Shown: positions 44,099-52,688, counted from the first letter of the stretch. The stretch is 64,000 nucleotides of DNA from Flavobacteriaceae bacterium S0862 (GCA_023015825.1 JALKAW010000001.1:744001-808000), one strand, 5' to 3'. The notes: generated by a model not told the origin, from the letters alone. Numbers and translations are program-made.

Positions 44099-44227
44099 AT
44101 GAAAATTTATCTTAAACTACTGGTTACTGTATTAATTTTATTATTATTTACTGTTTTAATGGCATAAAGCCTCAAGCCATTTATACAGTTTTTAAAAGGA
44201 AGTTTAGTTTACTTGTTGTGGTTATAA
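44099..44227 (+). pseudogene. Small two-helix membrane protein gene split by a stop codon
   Basis: ATG at 44099, 57 bases from the box, encodes MKIYLKLLVTVLILLLFTVL-MA, then TAA at 44165. The frame continues 19 codons (SLKPFIQFLKGSLVYLLWL) to TAA at 44225. Together this looks like a small protein with two hydrophobic segments interrupted by one nonsense codon. Alternatively only the 22-residue peptide is made. No family recognised. Confidence 0.5.
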
Positions 44228-44267
44228 TGACAGTAATAATGTCACAAATACTAATTATTTAATTTTG
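44228..44267 (+). promoter_or_regulatory. Isolated promoter-like segment with inverted repeat
   Basis: Inverted repeat TGACA-N7-TGTCA at 44228-44244 and a perfect -7 element TAATTTTG at 44260-44267 in the plus direction. No ORF follows before the convergent gene at 44326, so it may be the remnant of a lost gene's promoter or make antisense RNA. Apart from this, 44168-44325 holds nothing else I can name. Confidence 0.4.
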
Positions 44268-44325
44268 TAAAGAAGCTAAATTCGCCACGATAGCTAATGT
44301 TATTTATCTAGTTTCTAATTGACAC

Positions 44326-45276
44326 TCACACCTTATGAGGTATTATCCAATTTATAAAGCGATACATACTATTTACAAAAGGCAAAAACAGCAATACACT
44401 AAAAAAACTGAACAACACATGAGCATTAGCAATTTGTCTAGATACGGTAGCTTTAGGAGCTAACGTTTCAACGAGGTCAATAAAGTAATCGAAAACCAAT
44501 AAACCAATAATAATGGGAATAAGATTAAAAAGTATTTGAAACAAACCTGCTCTAATGGCATCTCTTTTCCCTCCAATAAGCGCAACGAGTGTATCGGAAC
44601 AAGTACCTAATTCTGCTCCCAACATAATGGAAACAGCAATCGAGAGATTGATTAGTTCTTGTTTAGCCATAACAATCAATATTCCAACTGTTGCACTAGA
44701 TGATTGAATAATAAGTGTCACTAAACCACCAATAGCAGTTCCTTTTACCGGATTATTAATACTTGAAACCCATTTAAAAAACTGCTCACTGTTCTTGAAA
44801 GGCATAAGTGAAGTTTCTAATATATAAAGGCCAAAGAATAAGAGACCAAAATACATAATGACCTTTCCTATTGTTTTTAATTTGGAAGATTTATAAAATA
44901 GCCAGATAAAAAAACCAATTGCTAAGGCAATAACACCATATTTATTAATTTGAAATGCAATTAGCTGACTCGAAAATGTGGTGCCAGCATTGGCTCCCAT
45001 AATTATCCCCATGGCTTGCTTGAAATTAAGTGAACCAGCATTAATAAATATGATGGCTATAATTATGACTGCTGATGAAGAATCTAAAAGTATGGTTACA
45101 ATAATCCCTAATAAGATTGAAAAAAAAATGTTTGAGGTGTACTTTTCAATTAGATTTTCAACTTTACTTGAAAAAATATCTCTTAAAGTGACAGACAGTT
45201 GCCTAATGGCATATAGAAAAATTATAAGCCCTCCTAAAACCAATGGTAATACGTTAATGATATTGATTTCTTCCAT
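44326..45276 (-). CDS. Na+/phosphate cotransporter family membrane protein
   Basis: A 316-residue inner-membrane protein of the NptA/PhoU-less Na/Pi family, with about eight hydrophobic segments. The paired family signatures are visible: LLDSSSAVIIIAI near residue 63 with GANAGTTFSSQ near 93, and the second repeat IIQSSSATVGILIVM near 190 with GAELGTCSDT near 218. No PhoU domain is fused. It ends the Mla-like operon from 48341, an unusual partner. Confidence 0.85.
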   Translation of the reverse strand: MEEINIINVLPLVLGGLIIFLYAIRQLSVTLRDIFSSKVENLIEKYTSNIFFSILLGIIVTILLDSSSAVIIIAIIFINAGSLNFKQAMGIIMGANAGTTFSSQLIAFQINKYGVIALAIGFFIWLFYKSSKLKTIGKVIMYFGLLFFGLYILETSLMPFKNSEQFFKWVSSINNPVKGTAIGGLVTLIIQSSSATVGILIVMAKQELINLSIAVSIMLGAELGTCSDTLVALIGGKRDAIRAGLFQILFNLIPIIIGLLVFDYFIDLVETLAPKATVSRQIANAHVLFSFFSVLLFLPFVNSMYRFINWIIPHKV

Positions 45277-45291
45277 TAAAAAACAAGCGAA

Positions 45292-45786
45292 TTAGTATCC
45301 TAATTTTTTCTTAGTAGAAGGGACCTCCCATTTAATCATTTCCTTTAAAAAATCATCTACTTTTTCAATAATGAGTTTTTCGGTAATATCTTTAGGATTG
45401 TATACTTCCAATTCAATACTACTATTCTCAATTGGAATTTGCTCTACATAAGGAAATAGTATAAATGTATGTACATCGCCACTATAGGATTGGGAAAATA
45501 TTAGCGCTCCACCTTGAATAAATTGATAGGTTGGTATTTGGTTTGTACAATCCATTAGCTCTTTTGGAAAGGAGTCAAACGTAATGTTTACAGCTTCATT
45601 GGTGCCAATCCAATTTAACTCCTGAACTTTCCAACCAATATCATATTGTTTGCAAATAGCTTTTAAGGTATTGCTTATTAAATTCTTGGTCTTATTTTGC
45701 CATAAGGTTTTTTTGTCTACTACTGTTTTTATGGATGCTTTATAATCGTTAATATGCTCTTCTAAGTGTTCTATTTTCATAATCAA
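45292..45786 (-). CDS. Hypothetical protein of the Mla-like operon
   Basis: A 164-residue soluble protein with no signal and no motif known to me. IGWKVQELNWIGTNEAVNITFDSF and YSGDVHTFILFPYVEQIP show beta-sheet alternation. Starts at ATG 45786 or 45780. Lies 14 bases after the MCE gene and 15 before the Na/Pi gene, so likely co-expressed. Function unknown. Confidence 0.6.
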   Translation of the reverse strand: MIMKIEHLEEHINDYKASIKTVVDKKTLWQNKTKNLISNTLKAICKQYDIGWKVQELNWIGTNEAVNITFDSFPKELMDCTNQIPTYQFIQGGALIFSQSYSGDVHTFILFPYVEQIPIENSSIELEVYNPKDITEKLIIEKVDDFLKEMIKWEVPSTKKKLGY

Positions 45787-45800
45787 GTAGTTTACAAGAT

Positions 45801-46796
45801 TTAATTGTTTTCCTTTTTTGCTTCTCTTTTTTCCTGACGTTCCAGTTTTCTAAAATAACCTCTAGTTAAAAAATTGTGTTTTAAAGCTTCCATGTTTTGG
45901 TTAAACTTATCAGTACCTTCATTTATGTTTTTAAGTGTGGACTTTAAACTATTGACCAAAGAAGTATCTTTTAGAATATAATTATAAGCACCATCATCAC
46001 TTGAATTGAAATCGTCAACAGCAATATTAATGCTAGACAACACATTTTCAATTTCCATACTTGACGTTTCAAGGTGTTCAATAATATCTTTTAGCTTCGT
46101 ACCAGAAATGGTGTCATTCATTAACATACCCAAAACGGTTTCGTCGTTTGTTTTCAATGAAAAAATAATCGTGTTCAATTCGTTTATGGTATTTGTCGCA
46201 CTTCTGCTAGCAACTCTAAGATTGGTAACCGATTGTTTTAAATCTTGTGCCATAATCGTATCATTCAAAAGTAAACCAACAGTACCTTTTCCTTTAATCA
46301 TTGCTGTGGTAATCTTGAGTAAATCGGAGGTTAAGATTGCTGCGTTTTCTGAACTCACGCTTAAAGTGCTTAAAATATCATCAGCACCAATCTTACTGTA
46401 AGACTCAATAGTATCCCCATTACTAATGATTTCTGCATGACCATTTCCTGGAACAATATTTAAAATCATATTTCCGACCAAACCATCAGACCCAATAGTC
46501 GCAATGGCATCTTTTTTTATGTGTGTGATTATTTTTTCGTCTATTGACATTTCTACTTTTATGGTAGAATCGTTAACCATGGTAATATCTTTTACTGTGC
46601 CAATATCAATCCCAGAGTAGCGAACGTTGTTACCGTTTTGTAAGCCATTCACATTTTGAAAATAAGCACTTATAGTAAAAGTTTTTTTGAACATATTTTG
46701 ACGTTGACCTATAAGATATACACCAACTATAAATAGAACAGTTCCTGTAATAACAAATAGGCCTAATCGTAATTTTTGTGAGTTTGTGTTTTTCAT
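45801..46796 (-). CDS. mlaD: MCE/MlaD-domain lipid transport protein
   Basis: The frame opens at 46883, inside the ATPase gene, but ATG 46796 (MKNTNSQKLRLGLFV) is the proper start, 331 residues. One N-terminal membrane helix (LGLFVITGTVLFIVGVYLIG) anchors it, followed by the MCE domain (YFQNVNGLQNGNNVRYSGIDIGTV near residue 40, then IGSDGLVGNMILNI near 95). The C-terminal part is long coiled coil, as in the periplasmic MlaD-type components. It binds phospholipids for transfer across the periplasm, with the permease and ATPase encoded upstream. Confidence 0.88.
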   Translation of the reverse strand: MKNTNSQKLRLGLFVITGTVLFIVGVYLIGQRQNMFKKTFTISAYFQNVNGLQNGNNVRYSGIDIGTVKDITMVNDSTIKVEMSIDEKIITHIKKDAIATIGSDGLVGNMILNIVPGNGHAEIISNGDTIESYSKIGADDILSTLSVSSENAAILTSDLLKITTAMIKGKGTVGLLLNDTIMAQDLKQSVTNLRVASRSATNTINELNTIIFSLKTNDETVLGMLMNDTISGTKLKDIIEHLETSSMEIENVLSSINIAVDDFNSSDDGAYNYILKDTSLVNSLKSTLKNINEGTDKFNQNMEALKHNFLTRGYFRKLERQEKREAKKENN

Positions 46797-46800
46797 AGTG

Positions 46801-47562
46801 TTAGTGTTTAAAAAAGGCTTTAATTTTTGGATCTGTTGAGGCTGATAATTCAGCATAAGTGCCAACTGCATAATCGATACCATCGATAAGTAATATCATC
46901 CTATCCGAAATAACTCTTGCACAATCAACATCATGAGTAATTATAAGTGATGAGGTGCCATATTTTTTTTGAATGTCCTGCATTAATATAATTATTTCTT
47001 TAGCTGTTATTGGATCTAATCCACTTGTAGGTTCATCATATAAAATAATTTTTGGCTGTAAAATAAGTGTACGTGCTAATGCAACACGACGTTTCATTCC
47101 ACCTGATAATTCCGAAGGCATTAAATCTATCGCATGTGCCAATCCAACATTTTCCAGTGCTTCAACCACCAATGTTTCCGTATCTATGTGCTCACCAAAT
47201 TTTTTGGTATGACGCCGTAGGGGGAACTCTAAATTTTCTCGCACAGTCATAGAATCATATAATGCACTTCCTTGAAATAGAAAACCAATATCAGCTCGCA
47301 ATATATCTAATGCTTCTTGGTTCAATTTAGTGATGTCGTTGTGCATTACAGAAATAGTACCACTATCGGCTTCCAATAGACCAACCAAACATTTAATCAT
47401 GACTGATTTACCAGAGCCAGATTTTCCCATAATCACCAAATTTTCACCTTGAAAAAGCTGCATATTGAATCCGTTTAACACATGATTATCGCCAAAACTT
47501 TTGTGCAAATCTTTTAGTTCAAGAACAATTTCCCTTTTTGGTATGTTATTATGCTTTGTCAT
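46801..47562 (-). CDS. mlaF: ABC ATPase of Mla-type lipid transport
   Basis: A 253-residue ATPase: Walker A GKSGSGKS near residue 48, signature LSGGMKRRVALARTL near 147 (the Mla-type SGG-M-K/R), Walker B IILYDEPTSGLDP near 170 and ITHD near 208. It drives the MlaE permease, whose gene it overlaps by 4 bases. The gene order permease, ATPase, MCE fits MlaE-MlaF-MlaD. Confidence 0.9.
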   Translation of the reverse strand: MTKHNNIPKREIVLELKDLHKSFGDNHVLNGFNMQLFQGENLVIMGKSGSGKSVMIKCLVGLLEADSGTISVMHNDITKLNQEALDILRADIGFLFQGSALYDSMTVRENLEFPLRRHTKKFGEHIDTETLVVEALENVGLAHAIDLMPSELSGGMKRRVALARTLILQPKIILYDEPTSGLDPITAKEIIILMQDIQKKYGTSSLIITHDVDCARVISDRMILLIDGIDYAVGTYAELSASTDPKIKAFFKH

Positions 47563-48341
47563 AAGTCATAAAAAATATCTGTTACAAAAACGGCGATAAA
47601 ATCAATAATGAACAGTAGTAAAGATGTAAATACCACTGCTGAGTTTGCTGCTTTACCAACACCTTCTGTCCCTTTTTCACAATTATAACCTTTGAAACAA
47701 CCCACAATACCTATAGCCAACCCAAAAAAGAAAGATTTAATGGTAGCTGGTATTACATCTCCAAACTCCAAAGCATCAAACACCTGATTAAAATAGAGCA
47801 TGAACGACACATTTCCCTTAATATTTTCAACTAGAAAAGAACCAAATATTGCAATACCATCTCCAATAATAACTAACAATGGAAGCATTAATGTTACAGC
47901 CAAAACTCGTGTTACTACCAAGTATTTAAAAGGGTTCGTTCCAGAAACTTCCATAGCATCAATTTGCTCGGTAACACGCATAGACCCTAATTCTGCTCCA
48001 ATCCCAGAACCAATTCTACCAGCACAAACTAAGGCAGTAATTATTGGTCCTATTTCTCTAACTATAGAAATGCTAACCATGGATGGCATCCATGACACTG
48101 CTCCAAACTCCATTAAAGTTGGGCGTGTTTGTAATGTTAGTACCAATCCAATTATAAAACCTGTGATGGCTACCAGTAATAAGGAACGATTTCCCATATT
48201 ATAGCACTGACGTAATAGTTCTTTTAACTCAAAAGGTCTTTTAAGCGCTTCTCTAAAATACCGCCCTGTAAATAATGACAGCTCACCAATTTCTATTAAG
48301 AAGGTCTTTAATTGTGTTTTTATACTATTTAACGCTGACAT
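47559..48341 (-). CDS. mlaE: MlaE-family lipid ABC permease
   Basis: A 260-residue permease with about five membrane segments. The family core is SISIVREIGPIITALVCAGRIGSGIGAELGSMRVTEQIDAMEVSGTNP near residues 90-137 (REIGP, GR-x-GS-x-x-AELG). The opening has QCYNMGNRSLLLVAITG as usual. First gene of the operon permease, ATPase, MCE, unknown, Na/Pi transporter, with its ATG 54 bases from the box at 48396. Confidence 0.9.
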   Translation of the reverse strand: MSALNSIKTQLKTFLIEIGELSLFTGRYFREALKRPFELKELLRQCYNMGNRSLLLVAITGFIIGLVLTLQTRPTLMEFGAVSWMPSMVSISIVREIGPIITALVCAGRIGSGIGAELGSMRVTEQIDAMEVSGTNPFKYLVVTRVLAVTLMLPLLVIIGDGIAIFGSFLVENIKGNVSFMLYFNQVFDALEFGDVIPATIKSFFFGLAIGIVGCFKGYNCEKGTEGVGKAANSAVVFTSLLLFIIDFIAVFVTDIFYDL

Positions 48342-48395
48342 ATTAAAATTGTAACATTCTATACCAAATGTATGGGAAAAGGATGATGAACAAAA

Positions 48396-48407
48396 TGATA
48401 AAAGTCA
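48396..48407 (-). promoter_or_regulatory. Fnr-like box for the Mla-like operon
   Basis: TGATAAAAGTCA as printed (TGACTTTTATCA on the reading strand). A perfect -7 element TACATTTG is at 48365-48372, spacing 23. Confidence 0.84.
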
Positions 48408-48418
48408 TGTCATAACAC

Positions 48419-48430
48419 TGATAAGTATCA
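48419..48430 (+). promoter_or_regulatory. Fnr-like box for the patatin gene
   Basis: TGATAAGTATCA, with -7 element TAATTTAA at 48454-48461, spacing 23. It lies 11 bp from the box for the opposite operon, so each direction has its own site here. Confidence 0.82.
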
Positions 48431-48485
48431 TTTTATTAATAAGGATTAAAAGGTAATTTAATGCCTTAATTTAAACAGCTTTATT

Positions 48486-49271
48486 ATGAACATAGGTTTA
48501 GTGTTATCAGGAGGAGGATTTAGAGGTGTTGCACACGTTGGCGTAATAAAAGCATTGGAAGAAGCCGAGATTTTCCCGACATATATATCTGGAACTAGTG
48601 CAGGGGCTATAGTGGGTGCTTTATATGCTTATGGCTATAATTGGGAAGAAATTTTAAAGTTTTACGAAAGTATCCAGATACTGGATATTAAAAAATATGC
48701 ACTAGGCAAGCCAGGGTTTATTGATGCTGAAAAATTTTATTCAAAATTCAATGGCTATTTAAAAGAAGATAATTTTAGTGCACTTAAAAAAAAATTAGCC
48801 GTTACTGCTACAGATCTATTAAACGGAAACCTTAAAATATTTAAGGAAGGGGAATTAATAAAACCAATATTAGCTTCTGCAGCATTTCCTGGAGTTTTTG
48901 CGCCTTTGAAGATTAAGGATTCTTATTATATTGATGGAGGCGCCTTAAACAATTTTCCTGTTGAAGCACTAGTATCTAGCTGCGATATTATAATTGGGAG
49001 TTATGTTAACGGTTTTGATGTTGCAGCTATTGATGATTTTAAATATGCATATAATGTTCTAGAACGCGCTTTTAAGTTAAAATCGGTTAAAGAGGATTAT
49101 GCCAAATTTGATTCATGCGACTTGGTAATTTCACCAAGAGAATTAAGTAAATACGGTACTTTTAATACAAAGCATTTAAAAGAAATATTTAAAATAGGCT
49201 ATGATACCACAAAGAAAAAATTAACACCTAATATATTGCTTAAGTTGAAACCTGAACTCAAAGCAACATAA
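48486..49271 (+). CDS. Patatin-like phospholipase
   Basis: A 261-residue serine lipase of the RssA/patatin group. It has the oxyanion loop LSGGGFRGVAHVG near residue 7, nucleophile motif GTSAGAIVG near 35, and the catalytic Asp in DGGALNNFPVE near 155. It cleaves acyl chains from phospholipids. Cytoplasmic, without signal. It is read opposite the Mla-like operon; both concern membrane lipids, which suggests coordinated envelope change. Confidence 0.9.
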   Translation: MNIGLVLSGGGFRGVAHVGVIKALEEAEIFPTYISGTSAGAIVGALYAYGYNWEEILKFYESIQILDIKKYALGKPGFIDAEKFYSKFNGYLKEDNFSALKKKLAVTATDLLNGNLKIFKEGELIKPILASAAFPGVFAPLKIKDSYYIDGGALNNFPVEALVSSCDIIIGSYVNGFDVAAIDDFKYAYNVLERAFKLKSVKEDYAKFDSCDLVISPRELSKYGTFNTKHLKEIFKIGYDTTKKKLTPNILLKLKPELKAT

Positions 49272-49274
49272 AAC

Positions 49275-49286
49275 TGATAATTATCA
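49275..49286 (+). promoter_or_regulatory. Fnr-like box upstream of coiled-coil repeat protein
   Basis: Perfect palindrome TGATAATTATCA, beginning 3 bases after the patatin stop. The best -7 element (TAGACATT, at spacing 21) is weak, so this is the least typical promoter of the set apart from 56582. Confidence 0.65.
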
Positions 49287-49340
49287 TTGTCTATTTTCGG
49301 TTTTATTTAGACATTTATTATCATCATAAATATAATAATC

Positions 49341-49946
49341 ATGAAAAATACAGAAGACGTTCAATTTGTGGATAAAGTGATTGGAGCACTTAGAAAAACA
49401 GCCACTGAAATAGAAGAATTTAGAGTTCAAACCGCTTTAGGAAAAGCTGAGGCTCAAGATAAATTTGAAGAGGTTAAAAAGAAATTTAACCTATTTGTGC
49501 ACGATAGTGAGTATAAAATAAAAGGAGTTAAAGAAAAAATTGAAGATCTTAATGCTAAGTTTGATGAACTACGCGTGCAATTGGCTTTAGGAAAAGCAGA
49601 AACAAAGGAGATTTTTAAAAAACAAAAAAAGCAATTGCTATTAACATTACATGATATTGAAGTAAAAATTAAAACTAATGAAACTTTAAATAGAATGTAT
49701 GCTTTGACTTTAATTGAAATTGAGCAATTCAAAATTCAATTGGAAATTTTAGACCAAAAGTTCAATAAAGAGAAAGTTGAAGCCAAGGATACTTTTGAAA
49801 AAGGAAAAAAAGATTTTAATTCCTTCATTGAGAAGTTTAGAGGTAAATATGCTAAGAAAAAAGTAGAAGAAACAAAATTCGATCATTTTCAAAGTGAAAT
49901 TTCTGAGGCATTCACTCATTTTAAAAAGGCGTTTTCTAAACCATAA
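49341..49946 (+). CDS. Coiled-coil protein with three internal repeats
   Basis: A 201-residue highly charged, helical protein. Three repeats of about 50-60 residues share the pattern E(E/Q)(F/L)(R/K)(V/I)Q...LGKAE...F(E/K)K..K.F: they begin near residues 21, 70 and 128 (EEFRVQTALGKAEAQDKF, DELRVQLALGKAETKEIF and the diverged EQFKIQLEILDQKFNKEK). No signal or membrane segment. It recalls small apolipoprotein- or phasin-like proteins; function unknown. Its ATG is 54 bases from the box at 49275. Confidence 0.75.
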   Translation: MKNTEDVQFVDKVIGALRKTATEIEEFRVQTALGKAEAQDKFEEVKKKFNLFVHDSEYKIKGVKEKIEDLNAKFDELRVQLALGKAETKEIFKKQKKQLLLTLHDIEVKIKTNETLNRMYALTLIEIEQFKIQLEILDQKFNKEKVEAKDTFEKGKKDFNSFIEKFRGKYAKKKVEETKFDHFQSEISEAFTHFKKAFSKP

Positions 49947-49964
49947 TAATCTAGAATAAATTCT

Positions 49965-49999
49965 AATAGAAAAGCACACAGTTCGTGTGCTTTTCTATT
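49965..49999. terminator. Bidirectional terminator between convergent genes
   Basis: Perfect 15-bp stem, AATAGAAAAGCACAC (49965-49979) with GTGTGCTTTTCTATT (49985-49999), loop AGTTC. T-rich flanks on both sides serve the gene at 49341 and the AarF-type gene ending at 50031. Confidence 0.88.
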
Positions 50000-50030
50000 T
50001 AAAAAGATAAAGATAATGTGTTATGAAAAA

Positions 50031-51734
50031 TCAGTAATCATAATCTCCTTTTTTGATATTGCTTAGCATACCAAAACCTAAAATTATAGCTAAGGCAAAA
50101 CTAGCCATACCTAGTACAGAAATGCCATTCCAAAGTGGGCTAATTTCAAAAACTATAAACAATGCAGCACCAATAATGAGAGCAACCATTATAAAAGTAG
50201 CAATTAATTGTTTTGTTATTCTTTGTAGTGTGTGTACCATTGGATCTATGCCTTTATGTGTTAAATCTACCTTAACTTGACCTGAATTAATTTTTCGAAT
50301 GGCATTTTTAAGATCTGATGGAAATTCCTCCATGTAATCTGTAATTTCAACAATAGAATTAATTACTTTTTTACCCATTTTAATAGGGTTATATTTTTTA
50401 GTTACATTCGTTCTTAGGTATGGTTTTACAATTTCAAATTGTTCCAATTTTGGATCTAGCTTACTAATAACACCCTCAAGAGTTACTAGAGACCTTGCAA
50501 AAAGAAAGAAGTATGTAGGTACTTTTAAACCATGTGCAATAATAATATCTTTTAAATCCAATAGAATTGTGCTCATTTCATTTTCATGAATTTCTCTAAC
50601 ATAATATTTTTCTACAAATTCATTAATGTCAAATTCTAATTCTCTCATGTTTGCAATAGGTGCATTGTTTGATAGTTGTTGTAAAGTTTTAATTATATTT
50701 TTAATATCCTTACTGGAAATAGCGATAAATAGTTTGCTGAAAATCGAAATATCTCTTGGTAACATACTTCCCATCATACCAAAATCCAGATAACAAATAT
50801 GGTTATTTGGGAGCACCAATAAATTTCCAGGATGCGGATCAGCATGGAAAAAACCATATTCAAAAATTTGCTTAAAATAGCTAATTGATAACCTTTTAGC
50901 AATAAGCTTGGTATCTATATCTTTGGATATTAGCTCCTCAACTTGATTTATTTTAATTCCTGAAATGAACTCCATAGCCAAAACCTTAGTAGTTGTTAGT
51001 GAGGGGTACACTTTTGGAGCATCAGCAAACTGTTCTAAAGAGCTGTCGTTTTTAAGATTATTATAAAATCTTTGAATGTTTATAGATTCATTTATAAAAT
51101 CAATTTCCTTTAATATAGAGTCCTCGAAGTTTTTAACAAGGCCAACTGGATCAAAGCTCTTTAAAGAGGGCATTCTTTTTTCTAAAATCTCGGCAATTTT
51201 ATACATGGCCTTAATGTCTTCTTCAATAATTTCATGAATCCCAGACCGCTGAATTTTTAATGCAACACGTTTGCCAGAGTGTAAGGTCACTCTATGTACT
51301 TGTGCTATAGATGCTGAGGCAAAAGGTTTTGGCTCGAACCAAGCAAATAAGTTTTCTACTTTATCGTTTAATTCTGTTTCTACAATGTTTTTAGCAACGT
51401 CTTCTGGCATTGGTGGTACGTTGTCATGTAGTTTTTCTAATTCAAACGTTAATTCTAATGGAACCAAATCTGGCCTATTACTTAATATTTGTCCAAACTT
51501 TACAAAAGTGGGTCCCAGCTCTTCACACACCAATCTCATTTTTGCCCACTTGCTGTATTGTTTTGCTTGTTTTCTGGATTTTTTTGGAATTAATTTTTGT
51601 AAAAAGGTATATTCTTTGTTCTCCTCTAGATAATCCACCAAATCTTCAAAACCATATTTTATCAGGACCTTAATTATTTGGTTATATCTAGAGATGGATC
51701 TAAAATTCTTTCCAATTCCTGCTATTATTCCCAT
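50031..51734 (-). CDS. ABC1/AarF (UbiB-like) atypical kinase
   Basis: A 567-residue UbiB-type protein. Diagnostic: KFGQILSNRPDLVP (KxGQ motif, near residue 77), the Ala-rich loop PFASASIAQVHRV near 136, the invariant Lys in VALKIQ, and HADPHPGNLL near 293 with the metal-binding DFGMMG. Two C-terminal membrane helices (about 505-560) anchor it. UbiB proteins assist quinone synthesis; the Bacteroidota quinone is menaquinone, so the exact role here is unclear. Follows the small coiled-coil gene by four bases. Confidence 0.9.
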   Translation of the reverse strand: MGIIAGIGKNFRSISRYNQIIKVLIKYGFEDLVDYLEENKEYTFLQKLIPKKSRKQAKQYSKWAKMRLVCEELGPTFVKFGQILSNRPDLVPLELTFELEKLHDNVPPMPEDVAKNIVETELNDKVENLFAWFEPKPFASASIAQVHRVTLHSGKRVALKIQRSGIHEIIEEDIKAMYKIAEILEKRMPSLKSFDPVGLVKNFEDSILKEIDFINESINIQRFYNNLKNDSSLEQFADAPKVYPSLTTTKVLAMEFISGIKINQVEELISKDIDTKLIAKRLSISYFKQIFEYGFFHADPHPGNLLVLPNNHICYLDFGMMGSMLPRDISIFSKLFIAISSKDIKNIIKTLQQLSNNAPIANMRELEFDINEFVEKYYVREIHENEMSTILLDLKDIIIAHGLKVPTYFFLFARSLVTLEGVISKLDPKLEQFEIVKPYLRTNVTKKYNPIKMGKKVINSIVEITDYMEEFPSDLKNAIRKINSGQVKVDLTHKGIDPMVHTLQRITKQLIATFIMVALIIGAALFIVFEISPLWNGISVLGMASFALAIILGFGMLSNIKKGDYDY

Positions 51735-51738
51735 AGTT

Positions 51739-52107
51739 TTATGCTTCCAGTTTATTTAGTCGTGCTTCCAATAGCGCAACGGTTGCATCAAGGTTTTTAA
51801 TTTTTTCATTGAGCGCTTTTATTTCATCTAAATGGGCCACATTTATTTTTTTGTAGAACTTAACGACCATTTCTTCAATTTTTTCGTTAAGCTCCTCTTT
51901 TAGTTCATGAGTTTTTAGAATTATTTTGTCCACAAACTCCAGTTCGTTCCCATTTTCGTCCAATTGAGATTCAGATACTATTTTATTAATATTATCCTTC
52001 CCTTTTTCAGAAAGCTCACTTATTTTGTCTAAAAACTGAGTGTCTCTTGCCAAATAGTAAAGACTGGAACTTAGTGTGAGTAGCTCTAAAATGGTTTTAG
52101 TTTTCAT
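51739..52107 (-). CDS. Small phasin-like coiled-coil protein
   Basis: A 122-residue protein. Starts with a mildly hydrophobic helix (ILELLTLSSSLYYLA), then charged helices and a C-terminal heptad coiled coil (LNEKIKNLDATVALLEARLNKLEA). Such short proteins precede aarF-like genes in some bacteria and may act as partners; here the gap is 4 bases. Its ATG is 58 bases from the box at 52165. Confidence 0.7.
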   Translation of the reverse strand: MKTKTILELLTLSSSLYYLARDTQFLDKISELSEKGKDNINKIVSESQLDENGNELEFVDKIILKTHELKEELNEKIEEMVVKFYKKINVAHLDEIKALNEKIKNLDATVALLEARLNKLEA

Positions 52108-52164
52108 AATGAGATATTTAATTTACACTAAATTAAAAGTATTAATAAACTCCTTATTTTAATA

Positions 52165-52176
52165 TGATATTAGTCA
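52165..52176. promoter_or_regulatory. Bidirectional Fnr-like box between aarF and CBS genes
   Basis: TGATATTAGTCA. Minus: TACTTTTA at 52134-52141 (spacing 23). Plus: TAATTTTA at 52200-52207 (spacing 23) for the CBS gene at 52243. Confidence 0.85.
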
Positions 52177-52242
52177 TATATATAAATTTAATAATGCATT
52201 AATTTTAAAGGAAGTTTAGAACAAATCAATAATATAAATCCT

Positions 52243-52650
52243 ATGAAAACGAACTCAATAATTGAAGTAATGACCAAAAATGTGGTTTGTGTGACTCCCG
52301 ATCAATATCTTTTGGATGTGAAGCATATTTATGAAAAAGAAAACTTTCATCACCACATTCCAGTTGAAGAAAATGGTAAATTGGTTGGTATGGTTAGTTT
52401 AATAGACTTTATGTATAATATTTCTGGAGCTGGAATTAGTGATGATAATGTTGTGTATAAAGAACTTAAAGTTAAAGATATAATGACTCAAAATCCTTTT
52501 TATTTAACCACAGATGCAACTATTGAAGAAGTTGCTAAAGTATTGGAAAAAGGAAATTACCATGCTGTTCCAGTATTGGAAAATAATAACATAGTTGGTA
52601 TAGTATCGACAGCTGATTTGATTAAGTATTTTCTAAATAAAACATTATAA
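52243..52650 (+). CDS. CBS-domain-pair protein
   Basis: A 135-residue cytoplasmic protein of two CBS motifs: EVMTKNVVCVTPDQYLLDV with HHHIPVEENGKLVGMVSLIDF, then VKDIMTQNPFYLTTDATIEE with YHAVPVLENNNIVGIVSTADLIKYF. CBS pairs bind adenosyl ligands (AMP, ATP, SAM) and sense energy state. Stand-alone CBS proteins are part of oxygen-limitation regulons in other bacteria (for example the mycobacterial Hrp1), which fits the box at 52165. Confidence 0.92.
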   Translation: MKTNSIIEVMTKNVVCVTPDQYLLDVKHIYEKENFHHHIPVEENGKLVGMVSLIDFMYNISGAGISDDNVVYKELKVKDIMTQNPFYLTTDATIEEVAKVLEKGNYHAVPVLENNNIVGIVSTADLIKYFLNKTL

Positions 52651-52688
52651 TATTTGCTTGTAACTTTTCTAGAAATAGTTTGTGATAC

